Below are positions 34,053-42,871 of a stretch of 64,000 nucleotides of DNA, one piece after another. Below the pieces are notes generated by a model. That model ran no database searches. It was not told where the DNA came from and saw only the letters and a list, made by a program, of their open reading frames with translations. The DNA comes from Candidatus Hydrothermarchaeum profundi (GTDB taxonomy: Archaea; Hydrothermarchaeota; Hydrothermarchaeia; Hydrothermarchaeales; Hydrothermarchaeaceae): contig MTMF02000009.1 of NCBI GenBank assembly GCA_002011125.2, positions 1,208,989 to 1,272,988 of the forward strand, in the 5' to 3' direction. Each line of letters opens with the position of its first letter. The first letter of the stretch is position 1. The position numbers were made by a program, and so were the translations under genes.

Positions 34053-35092
34053 CAGAATCCCGATTTATACCTAAGATAATTTATTCTCTTGTACAAGGGA
34101 AGGAAATAGGGTAGCAGTATTTGTTTGAAAATCTTGTATCTCAAGGGGAAGATAATTCTGTTACTGTATTGCATCTCTTGGACAAACTTGCCTCCAAAAC
34201 CTTTTTTAAAAGTGTATAAACCGTATTTTGGATGTTTTTTATCGGGAATGCAAGGGCTTCCATAAAGATCAAGATATTTGTATCCATTTTCTGATCCCCA
34301 TTTCATCATCTCCCATACTATAAGCGTGTTAGCGTTTAAGCCCCAATATTTTTCTAGCGAGGCATTATTGAAATAGCTTATAGTATCCTTATAAAACAAG
34401 AAAACCGTCTCAGCTATAGCCTTTTCATCGTATTTAGCTATCAAAAATCGTGCAAGATTGTTTGGAGCCATCTCTCTCCAAATTGATTTAAAGTACTTTT
34501 CGGACAGGGGAATCATATTCTTAATATTGACCGCTCTACTTATGTAAACATTATAAGCTTCCTTTAATTTTTCATATGAATCGACTTCTTCCACAGTAAC
34601 TCCAAATTTGATTGCTTTTCTTATGGCATTCCTTGTTTTTTTGTTTAGTTTTTTCCACATTATTTCCTCTGAGGTAAGTTCAACTTTAAAGGAGCAGGCG
34701 ACCGCCAATTCATCAACTTCAAATCCTAGTCTAGAGACCTCCTTTTTAGTTAAAACAAAAGGTGTCCTGAGTTGTATGCCGAAGCAAGATTTATCTTTAG
34801 CAATTCTGCTGATTTTATCTAGAATAAGACTTAGGGCTTTATAATCTATTTTATTTAAAACAGGACCTGAAACTACAAACATTTGCTTTATAAACTTCGT
34901 CCTAGGTATGTAAAAAAAAGTTCCGCCAATTATTGTATCTTTTTCTTTCACCAATAGTAAAGAAACATCAAATCCGCTATTTCTCAAGGATGTAGCAAAT
35001 TCTTTGGTTTGGAATATATTTCCATAAATTGCCTTTTGATTGAAAGAATTCCATTCTTCCCATTCTGAAGGACCAGCGATGTTGGCATCCAT
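34052..35092 (-). CDS. FemAB/GNAT acyltransferase (lipid II aminoacyltransferase-like)
   Basis: 346 residues from ATG 35092 (a TTG two codons earlier is the alternative). 'QTKEFATSLRNSGFDVSLLLVKEKDTIIGGTFF', 'IMWKKLNKKTRNAIRKAIKFGVTVEEV', 'IAETVFLFYKDTISYFNNASLEKYWGLNANTLIVWEMMKWG' and 'LDLYGSPCIPDKKHPKYGLYTFKKGFGGKFV' are close to FemX/FemAB signatures. A paralogue of the next gene downstream, with the same 'NKKTRNA.RKA' motif, but different enough to attach a different residue or use another acceptor. Forms an operon with the second FemAB and the deacetylase. Confidence 0.85.
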   Translation of the reverse strand: MDANIAGPSEWEEWNSFNQKAIYGNIFQTKEFATSLRNSGFDVSLLLVKEKDTIIGGTFFYIPRTKFIKQMFVVSGPVLNKIDYKALSLILDKISRIAKDKSCFGIQLRTPFVLTKKEVSRLGFEVDELAVACSFKVELTSEEIMWKKLNKKTRNAIRKAIKFGVTVEEVDSYEKLKEAYNVYISRAVNIKNMIPLSEKYFKSIWREMAPNNLARFLIAKYDEKAIAETVFLFYKDTISYFNNASLEKYWGLNANTLIVWEMMKWGSENGYKYLDLYGSPCIPDKKHPKYGLYTFKKGFGGKFVQEMQYSNRIIFPLRYKIFKQILLPYFLPLYKRINYLRYKSGF

Positions 35093-35101
35093 TTCCAAAT
35101 C

Positions 35102-35464
35102 CTAGAATTTGTTAATACTTATGACGCCTATGAATATTAATATAGCTCCCATAATTCTCCCAATGCTAAGTGACTCTCCGAGCAATATATAAGAACCTGC
35201 GATTAAGGCGATATAATTAAATCCTGCGATCGTCAGCCCGGTTACTATTGCACTCCCATATTTCAATGCTATGATTGAGGTAATATATCCCAAAACGCTC
35301 ATTGAAAAAGATATAACGACATCTCTAGTTGTAGCGAGGTCCTTTATAATTTTTAATGGGCCTCCTGTAAATGATACTTCAACTACGCCTGACCGCATAA
35401 ACACGATTGCAAGGCCAAAGAGTATTCCTGAAACCATTGAGAGTAAAATTCCTGCTTCTCTCAT
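35102..35464 (-). CDS. EamA/DMT-type small membrane protein
   Basis: 120 residues, four hydrophobic helices: 'GILLSMVSGILFGLAIVFM', 'VVISFSMSVLGYITSIIALKYG', 'VTGLTIAGFNYIALIAGSYILLGE', 'IGRIMGAILIFIGVISI'. The pattern and the 'ILLGESLSIGRIMGAILIFIGV' end match the 4-TM half of the drug/metabolite transporter (EmrE/EamA) group; similar proteins (ArnE/F-like) occur in lipid-sugar export. It precedes the FemAB pair by 9 bp and is likely co-transcribed. It may export an activated precursor, but this is inference. Confidence 0.7.
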   Translation of the reverse strand: MREAGILLSMVSGILFGLAIVFMRSGVVEVSFTGGPLKIIKDLATTRDVVISFSMSVLGYITSIIALKYGSAIVTGLTIAGFNYIALIAGSYILLGESLSIGRIMGAILIFIGVISINKF

Positions 35465-35473
35465 TCGAGCATT

Positions 35474-35485
35474 AATAAATATATG
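35474..35485 (+). promoter_or_regulatory. TATA box for the 35507 GT4 gene
   Basis: AATAAATATATG is centred 27 bp before ATG 35507, predicting a leaderless mRNA and supporting that start over the frame opening at 35483. Confidence 0.45.
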
Positions 35486-35506
35486 ATGGCATATAAACCT
35501 ATTGTG

Positions 35507-36640
35507 ATGAAACTTTTGGTCCTAGGTTCCAAGGAGTTTCCCTTAGGAACATCCGATGACCCCCTTCCTTCAGGGGGAATTGAGGTTTACATAGAAAATT
35601 TCTTAAAAGCGCTTCAGGAGCGAGGAATAGAAATTTTAGTTATAACTAGAAAGTTTCCAGGAGTCCCTAAAAGAGAAGTTACGGGATCAATAGAGATACT
35701 TAGAGTTCCATGGATAAAGGGCTTTTATTTTAGGAATATAAGCTTCAACTTCGCAGCATTCCTCTCAGCGCTTCGTAAAGATTACGATATAATTCACGCT
35801 AATGGTCCGATTGGAAGTTTTTTTGGCATGCTCTTATCAAAGGTGAAAGGAGTTCCTTTAATAGCAGTACCTCATGGGCTTACCCTTGAGCAACCTCAGT
35901 ATAACCGTGTAATTAGAAAGACGTTCGCCATGCTGGAAAAGTTTGTGTATTCTAGGGTAGATCATGTAGTATTTTTGTCGGAGCAAGAAAAAGACCAATT
36001 TATAAAGAAACTTGGGTTCCTACCTACATCTTGGAGCATTATATCCCCTGGAATAGACTTCCTTAAGATAGAATCTGAAAAATCAGATAGTGCAAAAAAA
36101 GATTTCGGGATTAAAAAAGAAGTCGTTATTACCTTCACAGGAAGACTTATTGGAGTAAAGGGAGTCGAGTATCTGGTAAAAGCTGCTCGATATTTAGAAG
36201 GAGACTTTAAAATTTTAATTGTAGGTGATGGGCCTGAGAGGCAAAAACTCGAGAGACTAGTCTCGGATTCAGGGCTTACCAAAAGAATAATCTTTACAGG
36301 ACATCGCAAGGATGTACCAAATATTTTAGCTATTTCCGATATATTTGTGCTTCCCAGCATCTCAGAGGGCCTCCCTACCTCTTTACTCGAAGCCATGGCA
36401 ACGGGTTTGCCTTGCGTCGTGACGGATATAGGACTCCCAGTAGTTAATGGAGAGACCGCACTCGTAGTACCTTCCTGCAATGAAAAGGAACTCGCTAATG
36501 CGATTAACAAATTATTGAAAGATGTAGAACTGAGAAAAATATTAGGCAAAAAGGCCAAAAGAGAGATAATGACCAAGTACTCATGGGATAAAGCAGTAGA
36601 ATCCTATAAAAAGATTTTTCACTGCTTGTTAGAGAGATGA
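35507..36640 (+). CDS. GT4 family glycosyltransferase
   Basis: 377 residues beginning 'MKLLVLGSKEFPLGTSDDPLPSGGIEVYIENFLKAL'. Donor domain: 'ITFTGRLIGVKGVEYLVKAARYL', 'ILIVGDGPERQKLERLV', 'SDIFVLPSISEGLPTSLLEAMATGLPCVVTDIGLPVV' with E-x7-E. The preceding in-frame ATGs at 35483/35486 lie at or inside the TATA box and are disfavoured. Single gene, divergent from the EamA/FemAB/deacetylase operon and convergent with the aminotransferase gene (45 bp gap). Confidence 0.9.
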   Translation: MKLLVLGSKEFPLGTSDDPLPSGGIEVYIENFLKALQERGIEILVITRKFPGVPKREVTGSIEILRVPWIKGFYFRNISFNFAAFLSALRKDYDIIHANGPIGSFFGMLLSKVKGVPLIAVPHGLTLEQPQYNRVIRKTFAMLEKFVYSRVDHVVFLSEQEKDQFIKKLGFLPTSWSIISPGIDFLKIESEKSDSAKKDFGIKKEVVITFTGRLIGVKGVEYLVKAARYLEGDFKILIVGDGPERQKLERLVSDSGLTKRIIFTGHRKDVPNILAISDIFVLPSISEGLPTSLLEAMATGLPCVVTDIGLPVVNGETALVVPSCNEKELANAINKLLKDVELRKILGKKAKREIMTKYSWDKAVESYKKIFHCLLER

Positions 36641-36685
36641 ACAACTCATTTGTAAATAGTGGTTTTTGAATAGTCTCCTATCCCT

Positions 36686-37765
36686 TTAAGTTAAACTTTC
36701 TTTGAAGGATGAAATAATGAATCTAATATTCTCCTCTGAAACTGCTGGATGCACAGGTAAACTTAAAACCTCGCGAGAAGCTTTTTCAGCCTCCAATAGT
36801 TCGTCAGCATCATAAAGTCTTTCATATAGCTTTTGTCTATGAATTGGGATAGGATAATAGATGCCTGTTTCAACCCCTTTTTTTATTAACTTTTTAGAGA
36901 GTTCATCTCTGTTGGAAACACGTATAGTATACTGGTGGAAGACATGCCTAGCACGCGGTGATACGTGGGGGGGTACAAGCCCATCGATTTTTCCTAGTCC
37001 TTCTGTCAGTAAGTTAGCATTTTTAATTCTTTTCTCATTCATTCCATCAAGCTTCTTTAACTGCTCTATACCAATAGCAGCCGCGATATCGGTCATTCTG
37101 TAGTTATACCCTAAAGTTTCATGGTGATATCTTATCTTGGAGCCGTGTCCTCTAATCATCCTTGCCTTTTCAGCTATTTCTCTACTATCCGTGGTTATCA
37201 TTCCACCCTCGCCGGTAGTCATATTTTTAGTGGGATAAAAGCTGAAGGCGGCACAGTCTCCAAAGGAACCCACTTTCTTTCTGCCGTATTCAGCTCCATG
37301 CGCTTGGCAAGCGTCCTCAATTAGTAAGAGCCCATGATCTTGGCATATCTCCCTGAGCGCGTCCATCGCACATGGCTGACCGTATAGATGAACAGCGAGG
37401 ATGGCTTTGGTTTTACGGCTAATTTTTTCTTTTACTTCTTCTGGGTTAATATTGAATGTCTTAGGGTCTATGTCGGCAAATACTGGCTTGGCACCACAGT
37501 AAAGAATAGAATTAGCGGAAGCTATAAATGAAAAAGGAGTCGTAATCACTTCATCTTCATTCTTTATGCCCGTTGCCAATAGGGCGGTATGGAGGGCGGT
37601 GGTACCACTGCTAGTTGCGATAGCATATTTTGTACCGATATACCGAGCAAAGCTTGTCTCAAATTCTTCTACTTTTAAGCCTTGAGTAAGCATACCTGAG
37701 GATAGAACTTCTAGAACAGCTCTTTTCTCTTCTTCACCAATCATTGGTTTAGCAATAGGTATCAT
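36686..37765 (-). CDS. DegT/DnrJ/EryC1/StrS sugar aminotransferase
   Basis: 359-residue PLP enzyme converting a keto-nucleotide sugar to an amino sugar. 'GMLTQGLKVEEFETSFARYIGTKYAIATSSGTTALHTALLATGI', 'TPFSFIASANSILYCGAKPVFADID', 'LLIEDACQAHGAEYG', and the PLP lysine K180 in 'SFYPTKNMTTGEGG' are complete. The oxidoreductase at 39544-40533 could provide the 3-keto substrate, as in WlbA/WlbC pairs making 3-amino sugars. It lies 73 bp after the HAD gene on the same strand. Confidence 0.92.
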   Translation of the reverse strand: MIPIAKPMIGEEEKRAVLEVLSSGMLTQGLKVEEFETSFARYIGTKYAIATSSGTTALHTALLATGIKNEDEVITTPFSFIASANSILYCGAKPVFADIDPKTFNINPEEVKEKISRKTKAILAVHLYGQPCAMDALREICQDHGLLLIEDACQAHGAEYGRKKVGSFGDCAAFSFYPTKNMTTGEGGMITTDSREIAEKARMIRGHGSKIRYHHETLGYNYRMTDIAAAIGIEQLKKLDGMNEKRIKNANLLTEGLGKIDGLVPPHVSPRARHVFHQYTIRVSNRDELSKKLIKKGVETGIYYPIPIHRQKLYERLYDADELLEAEKASREVLSLPVHPAVSEENIRFIISSFKESLT

Positions 37766-37838
37766 TTTAAAAGCACCGATAGAGTATTTTGCCTAGGAAT
37801 TTCAATTGCTTCATAAATTTTGTATATTATAGCCTTTC

Positions 37839-38504
37839 TTATGCACATGACTTCACCAATTCAATAAATTCTTTTAGATTCTTTATAATATAATCCGCGC
37901 CGCTCCTCCTAAGGTCTTCTTCGTTTGCTGTGCCTGTTAGAATCCCGGCGGTTATAACACCTGCTCTTTTCCCACTTATGATATCATAAGGATGATCGCC
38001 AAGTAAGATACATTCCTCTGGGTTTATCTTAAGTTTTCTCAGGGCCAAGTTTATGGGCTCTGGGTGGGGTTTTGTCTTCTCAGCATCCTCTCTTGCGATA
38101 ACGATATCGAAACTTAAATTATATTTTCTTACAGCATCGTTTACTACACTTCTACTTGTTCTTGAAACCACTCCGAGGGTATACCCTGACCTCCGTAGAT
38201 GATCTAAAGCTTCTCTTGCAAAAGGCAGGATTTCAGAACCTTCTAAGGCGAGCTTCTCCTCTTCTTCTAAAATCTGTATAGCTATTCTGTAAGTAGTTTC
38301 TGCTTCTCTCCTACCAAATCTTTCTGAGATTTTCTGTGTACTCTCCTCTATAGATTTGAGAACTGGTTTGAACTCTTTTTTAATGCCATATTTTTTATAA
38401 AACTCTCTAAGCCTTTCTCTGGTTTTTTCTGCATTAAAATTTAATTTTACAAGAGTTCCGTCCAAGTCAAAAAGAATCAGCTTAAAGCTTTTTTGCTTCT
38501 CCAT
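37839..38504 (-). CDS. HAD superfamily hydrolase (phosphoglycolate phosphatase-like)
   Basis: 221 residues with HAD motifs: I 'LILFDLDGTLVK' (residues 9-20, two aspartates), II 'LGVVSRTSRS', III 'KTKPHPEPI', IV 'ILLGDHPYDIISGKRAG'. A helical cap lies between I and II. Likely dephosphorylates a sugar phosphate. It overlaps the upstream ATP-grasp gene by 28 bp, so the two probably act in one pathway. Confidence 0.85.
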   Translation of the reverse strand: MEKQKSFKLILFDLDGTLVKLNFNAEKTRERLREFYKKYGIKKEFKPVLKSIEESTQKISERFGRREAETTYRIAIQILEEEEKLALEGSEILPFAREALDHLRRSGYTLGVVSRTSRSVVNDAVRKYNLSFDIVIAREDAEKTKPHPEPINLALRKLKINPEECILLGDHPYDIISGKRAGVITAGILTGTANEEDLRRSGADYIIKNLKEFIELVKSCA

Positions 38505-39547
38505 TTCTCTCCCTTTACAAGTTTATGTCCTCCGTCTATCAGCCTAATCCAGTAAAGCCCTTCGGGAAGAGGATCGTATTTAGGTATACTAGGTAATTCT
38601 TCGTCATAGGCCAGTTTGATATAGATATAAGGCATGTTGACCCCGGCCTCTGAAAAGAAATTGCTTGTGGTAAAAAAGCGCCCAGCATTTATTTCAGTAA
38701 TACATGGAATTCCTTTAGAGTTCTCTTTCATATCAATACAGAAAACTCCATTAGCTTTGTTATCGATCGCCAATACAGCGTTGGTTGCGATTTCATTCAC
38801 ATCGCTTCTGTTTACCGTTCTAGCAACAGCTGGGCTTGAAGTTTGGCCACTAGGTGTGAGATGAGGAAAGATATATTCCAGTCTCTCCCTCGCCTGAGAT
38901 ACGATGAGTTCGCCATCTTTCCAAACGCTCTGAAAGGCGAATTCCCTCCCAGGCAGGTATTCAGCTAGCATGAAGTCGTTATAATCTAGACTATGCATTT
39001 TTTTCCAATAATCTATCCACATAACTGCATGAGAAACTTCTTTAACGGGCAGGCTAGCCTTCGCTCCAGCACCTTTTTTTGCCCTTAGCCATGCTTTCCT
39101 AGGATATACCTCAAGGAGCGTTTTTAAGGCCTTTGGGATTTCAGCCTCCCCGCTTAAATTAAAGGTATTAGGGACAGGGATATCGTTTTCTTTGAGAATC
39201 TCTGTCAAATGCATCTTGTCTTGGCAAATTCGCACTGTTTTTTTATCAGGAAGAAATGTTTTTGCTTTAATTCTTTCTCTATTTTCAGATATAGCTGCTA
39301 CTTCTACATCTGGTTGGGGATGTACAAATTCTATTTCCTCTAACTTGATAACCTCATTTAATGCTCTAATGTAGCTTGGGTCGTCAAACTTTGGAAGGAG
39401 GTATCTGGAATCTACATCTGATAACTCCAAGTGCCATTTGTTCACATCTCCCCCAGCAATATAGAATTTTTCTGAGGGGAGTCTAAGTGATTTTATAAAA
39501 TTAATCCCGGCAGGTCCTCCGGCTCCAGTTACAAATATTCTTTTCAT
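38477..39547 (-). CDS. ATP-grasp enzyme (carbamoyl-phosphate-synthase-like)
   Basis: 356 residues. 'MKRIFVTGAGGPAGINFIKSLRL' opens a Rossmann-like preATP-grasp domain; 'LTEILKENDIPVPNTFNL', 'KAWLRAKKGAGAKASLPV' (ATP-binding lysine), 'LAEYLPGREFAFQSVW', and 'GVFCIDMKENSKGIPCITEINAGRFFTTS' (metal-binding E..N) are ATP-grasp core motifs. Enzymes of this layout ligate an amino acid or carboxylate to an acceptor with ATP. Start overlaps the stop of the Gfo/Idh gene by 4 bp. In a sugar locus it may build an amide-linked substituent on a sugar. Confidence 0.82.
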   Translation of the reverse strand: MKRIFVTGAGGPAGINFIKSLRLPSEKFYIAGGDVNKWHLELSDVDSRYLLPKFDDPSYIRALNEVIKLEEIEFVHPQPDVEVAAISENRERIKAKTFLPDKKTVRICQDKMHLTEILKENDIPVPNTFNLSGEAEIPKALKTLLEVYPRKAWLRAKKGAGAKASLPVKEVSHAVMWIDYWKKMHSLDYNDFMLAEYLPGREFAFQSVWKDGELIVSQARERLEYIFPHLTPSGQTSSPAVARTVNRSDVNEIATNAVLAIDNKANGVFCIDMKENSKGIPCITEINAGRFFTTSNFFSEAGVNMPYIYIKLAYDEELPSIPKYDPLPEGLYWIRLIDGGHKLVKGEKWRSKKALS

Positions 39548-40533
39548 TTTCCAATTTTTATAGGTTTCATATTATAATGGGACTGGATAGCTGCTAACGC
39601 TACTTCTAAGGCAATTAAGCCGTCCTCGCCTGTGACCAGGGGTTCTTTGCCTTTCTCAATACAGTCGATAAAGTGTTTGAGTTCTATTTTAAGAGGTTCT
39701 TCTTTCTTTACACTTACAGTTATTTTTTTAGGTGTTCCGAATTTCCATATGAAATCTCCAAATGAGTCGTAACTCTTCTCATAAAAGCTCTCATAAATTC
39801 TTAGCTCCTGAGTTAAATAATTCAGCTCCGCATATCCCTTAGTACCTGTTACTGAAAGCTCTCTTATCTTAACCGGAGTGATCCAGTTTACTTGTACAAA
39901 ACAAGGTATCCCCTCATAATCGAGAGTTATTAGAGCATGATCCTCTCTTTGGACAAGAGCCTTGCCTGCTTTGGCATATACTTCATCTGGCCGCTTTTCT
40001 AGTATATAGTTGAATATATCTATATCGTGAACCGCAAGATCTAATATCACGTTAGCATCCTTTATTTGTGGAGGAAACACTCCAACCCTCCTCGCCATTA
40101 TGGAGGTTATCTCACCGATCTTTCTTTTTTTCATCAGCTTTTTAAGTCTAGTCACTGCTGGGTTAAATCTTTCAATATGCCCCACCATCACGGTTACTCC
40201 TTCCTTGCGGCTTTTTTCGATTATCTCCTTTGCACTTTTAATACCGTCTGCGATAGGCTTCTCTACGAGGATATGTTTACCGGATTCAATACACTTTAGT
40301 GAGATTTCTCTATGCAAGGAAGTGGGAGCGCAGATAGAAACTGCCTCTATATCCTCTATTTTCAACATTTCGGAGTAGTCTTGATAGAAATTGCATCCAA
40401 GCTTTTGCGAAAGGTCTTTTCCTTCTTTCTTAATATCGGAGATAGCTACTAAATGTGCTCCTTTTATTTCAGTATAAACCCTAGCATGGTTTCTCCCCAT
40501 ATTGCCTATCCCTATAACACCAACATTTACCAT
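39544..40533 (-). CDS. Gfo/Idh/MocA family NAD-dependent sugar oxidoreductase
   Basis: 329 residues: 'VNVGVIGIGNMGRNHARVYTEIKGAHLVAISDI' dinucleotide site, 'APTSLHREISLKCIESGKHILVEKPIADGIKSAKEII' with the catalytic EKP lysine, 'GHIERFNPAVTRLKKL', and 'DLAVHDIDIFNYIL'. This resembles WlbA-type oxidases that form 3-keto UDP-sugars for a DegT aminotransferase. Single base between it and the upstream epimerase gene. Confidence 0.88.
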   Translation of the reverse strand: MVNVGVIGIGNMGRNHARVYTEIKGAHLVAISDIKKEGKDLSQKLGCNFYQDYSEMLKIEDIEAVSICAPTSLHREISLKCIESGKHILVEKPIADGIKSAKEIIEKSRKEGVTVMVGHIERFNPAVTRLKKLMKKRKIGEITSIMARRVGVFPPQIKDANVILDLAVHDIDIFNYILEKRPDEVYAKAGKALVQREDHALITLDYEGIPCFVQVNWITPVKIRELSVTGTKGYAELNYLTQELRIYESFYEKSYDSFGDFIWKFGTPKKITVSVKKEEPLKIELKHFIDCIEKGKEPLVTGEDGLIALEVALAAIQSHYNMKPIKIGK

Positions 40534-40534
40534 T

Positions 40535-41542
40535 TTAGACCCTCGGTGGATAATCCCAGAATTTCTTGTTAGTTGAATACCACTCTATCTCTTCTCTAAC
40601 TCCTTTATCAACCGAGATTTTAGGCGAGAATCCTATTTTGCTGGCTTTCTTTATATCTAAGACGAAGTCGCGTAGCTCTCCAATAAGTCTCCTTCTTCCT
40701 TTCTGATATTTACTCGCAGTACCGGGCTTTGGGTCATCGTATATGGGTCGCAGGTCAGATTCATAGGTCTTAAGCACGATTTCTGCAAGTTCTTTTATCG
40801 AAGTGCCTACTCCACTTCCAATATTAAAATAATCTCCATCTCCCTTTCTTTTCTTCATAAAAATAAGGTTAGCATCTACCGCATCGCTAATATACACATA
40901 ATCTCTGGTTTGAAGGCCATCCCCAAATATCACCGGGGGCAGTCCCTCAGATACTCTTTTTATGAAAAGCGTAAGAACTCTTCCATACCATTCTCTCGGA
41001 CCATAAACAATACTATACCTTAGGCTAACTGTAGGAAGCCCATAGAGCTGTGATGCCATAGTACAGTATCTCTCTCCAGCAAGCTTGCTAACGCCATAAG
41101 GCCACTGTGGAATTGTTGGATGTTCTTCGTCTTCCGGAAGATATTTAGCTGGCCCGTAAACCCCTCCTGACGATGCGTAAATTAATTTTAAAACATCGTT
41201 TTCTAAGCATGCCTTAACAACATTTAATGTTCCTTCGATGTTTGTCCTTAAATCATGAGTGGGGTCTTCTATCCCTGTGAATACCTCCAGTTCTGCAGCG
41301 TGGTGGGATACTAAGTCAACTCCTTCAATGCTCCTCTTGAGTAAATCATAGTCTAGGATATCTCCCTCTATAATCGTAACCCTGCCAGACTTTTCAGCAT
41401 CTTTGAGATTTTCTCTATTCCCCGTGCAAAAATTATCATAAACGATAACTTCTTCGGCTCCTTCCTTAACGAAACGATCCACTAAATGGGAGCCTATAAA
41501 GCCTGCGCCTCCTGTAATCAAAATCCTCTTATTACTAAGCAT
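40535..41542 (-). CDS. NAD-dependent nucleotide-sugar epimerase/dehydratase
   Basis: 335 residues from ATG 41542 (a GTG one codon earlier is possible). 'RILITGGAGFIGSHLVDRFVKEGAEEVIVYDNFCTG', 'VSHHAAELEVFTGIEDPTHDLRTNIEGTLNVVKACL', 'SSGGVYGPAKYLPEDEEHP', catalytic YxxxK in 'PYGVSKLAGE', 'LRYSIVYGPREWYG'. Extended SDR of the UDP-glucose 4-epimerase group; specificity unclear. Part of the minus-strand operon running from the GlcNAc-1-P transferase through the aminotransferase. Confidence 0.88.
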   Translation of the reverse strand: MLSNKRILITGGAGFIGSHLVDRFVKEGAEEVIVYDNFCTGNRENLKDAEKSGRVTIIEGDILDYDLLKRSIEGVDLVSHHAAELEVFTGIEDPTHDLRTNIEGTLNVVKACLENDVLKLIYASSGGVYGPAKYLPEDEEHPTIPQWPYGVSKLAGERYCTMASQLYGLPTVSLRYSIVYGPREWYGRVLTLFIKRVSEGLPPVIFGDGLQTRDYVYISDAVDANLIFMKKRKGDGDYFNIGSGVGTSIKELAEIVLKTYESDLRPIYDDPKPGTASKYQKGRRRLIGELRDFVLDIKKASKIGFSPKISVDKGVREEIEWYSTNKKFWDYPPRV

Positions 41543-41552
41543 CACATCACTC

Positions 41553-42569
41553 TCAAAGCATGAAAAGATATACGAGTAGCATTATAATGATTTCTACTCC
41601 AAAAAGGAAATAAGTGACTTCCTTCTCATAACATTTACCTTTAATCTTTTTTACACTCCACAAAGCAAGGTGTTCCATACCATAAATATGAGGATAGGGA
41701 AGCTCTAAGGTTCCATCTTTATTTGGCTTTCCAAACGCTTCTGTTTTGAAAGTTTGCTCCTTAGAGAGGAAAGGGCTTACTGCGGGAATAATAAAGTCTA
41801 TAAAGTAGGGTATAAAGAGAATAACTGCTATCTTCTCAAGGTTTCCGAGGATAGCAACGCATGCGATCAAAGCTCCTACGGAATAGCTCAAGGAGTCGCC
41901 AGGGAATATCTTGGCGGGATACCAGTTGTACTTTAAAAATGCTAGGAGAGAGAAAGCCATAGCTAAAGCAAGCATTGCTACCCAGCCGCTATCTGTCTGC
42001 CAAGCAGCGAATCCAAGAAACCCAAGGATAAGCACACCCATTCCCCCTTCCAACCCATTATATCCAGCAAGAATATTGAAGCCATTAGCAGCTCCAGCAA
42101 TCCCAAAGGGGATTACTATCAGTGGATACAATACCCCGAAGTCTACATTACCTACTATCGGTAGAACCATGCTGGATTCACCTGCGTTTACCACCATCAT
42201 AGGAAAAGCAGCAACTAAAGTAAGCAGGGGCTTCTGCCATTGCTTAAGACCTTTTTTCCATCCTAATATGTCATCCAGCATTCCTACAATCATAATAATC
42301 ATGCATGAAGAAATAGCAGCGAGAATATACAGATTATACGTAGTAGACTTAAAGTAAAAGGTATTCAAGGCGATATAAACGAAGACACCCGCAAGAAAAC
42401 CGGCATTTACTGGAAGACCTCCCATCTCTGCTACTACTGGGTTGTCATACTTATTCATATCCTTACCAGTAATCCCATTCTGGTGGGCAATATTTATCCA
42501 CTTAGGAGTGAGAAGATATGTTACTACAAAGCTTATTCCAAGACTGACGAATAATAAGACATCTACCAT
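41553..42569 (-). CDS. UDP-GlcNAc:polyprenyl-phosphate GlcNAc-1-P transferase (AglH/MraY-like)
   Basis: 338 residues, about 9-10 membrane helices. Family motifs: 'DNPVVAEMGGLPVNAG', 'MIVGMLDDILGWKKGLKQWQKPLLTLVAAFP' with the catalytic DD, 'NGFNILAGYNGLEGGMG', 'FPGDSLSYSVGALIACVAILGNLEK', and 'KTEAFGKPNKDGTLELPYPHIYGMEH' near the end. It transfers HexNAc-1-phosphate to dolichyl phosphate, the first membrane step of glycan assembly. First gene of the minus-strand sugar operon (42569 to 36686). Confidence 0.9.
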   Translation of the reverse strand: MVDVLLFVSLGISFVVTYLLTPKWINIAHQNGITGKDMNKYDNPVVAEMGGLPVNAGFLAGVFVYIALNTFYFKSTTYNLYILAAISSCMIIMIVGMLDDILGWKKGLKQWQKPLLTLVAAFPMMVVNAGESSMVLPIVGNVDFGVLYPLIVIPFGIAGAANGFNILAGYNGLEGGMGVLILGFLGFAAWQTDSGWVAMLALAMAFSLLAFLKYNWYPAKIFPGDSLSYSVGALIACVAILGNLEKIAVILFIPYFIDFIIPAVSPFLSKEQTFKTEAFGKPNKDGTLELPYPHIYGMEHLALWSVKKIKGKCYEKEVTYFLFGVEIIIMLLVYLFML

Positions 42570-42761
42570 ATCAACATCCCAATTTACCTAAGGTTTGTTT
42601 AAGGAAATCCGATTACATTCGAAGTTGTCATTAGTACTGCCTTTTTATTAAACTCTTACTTACGCGAATTAAGTTTTTTTTACATTATGATATAAATTTG
42701 GTGTAACAGCGAACTGTCAAGTTGTCTTTGTTCGAGCCTATCTGTGAATTAGCCTGAAGTA

Positions 42762-42835
42762 TGCCCCTGCCGGGATTCGAACCCGGGCCTAGAGCTCCGC
42801 AAGCTCCCATTCTATCCAGACTATACTACAGGGGC
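42762..42835 (-). tRNA. tRNA-Arg (anticodon GCG)
   Basis: 74 nt on the minus strand. Acceptor stem GCCCCTG/CAGGGGC with discriminator A; T arm CCGGG-TTCGAAT-CCCGG; anticodon stem GGAGC/GCTCT with loop TTGCGGA, giving anticodon GCG (reads CGC/CGU). The D stem is weak (G10-T25 and T13-G22 wobble pairs, A12 opposite A23). No CCA is encoded and no intron is present. An AT-rich stretch upstream (42845-42868) likely holds the promoter. Confidence 0.93.
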
Positions 42836-42871
42836 CTTACTTTTCTTAATTAAATAGCATTTGAATAGAGG

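Noticed and set aside
35962-36576. 204-codon minus-strand frame inside the GT4 gene
   Set aside because: Antisense shadow; the plus strand has full GT4 motifs.
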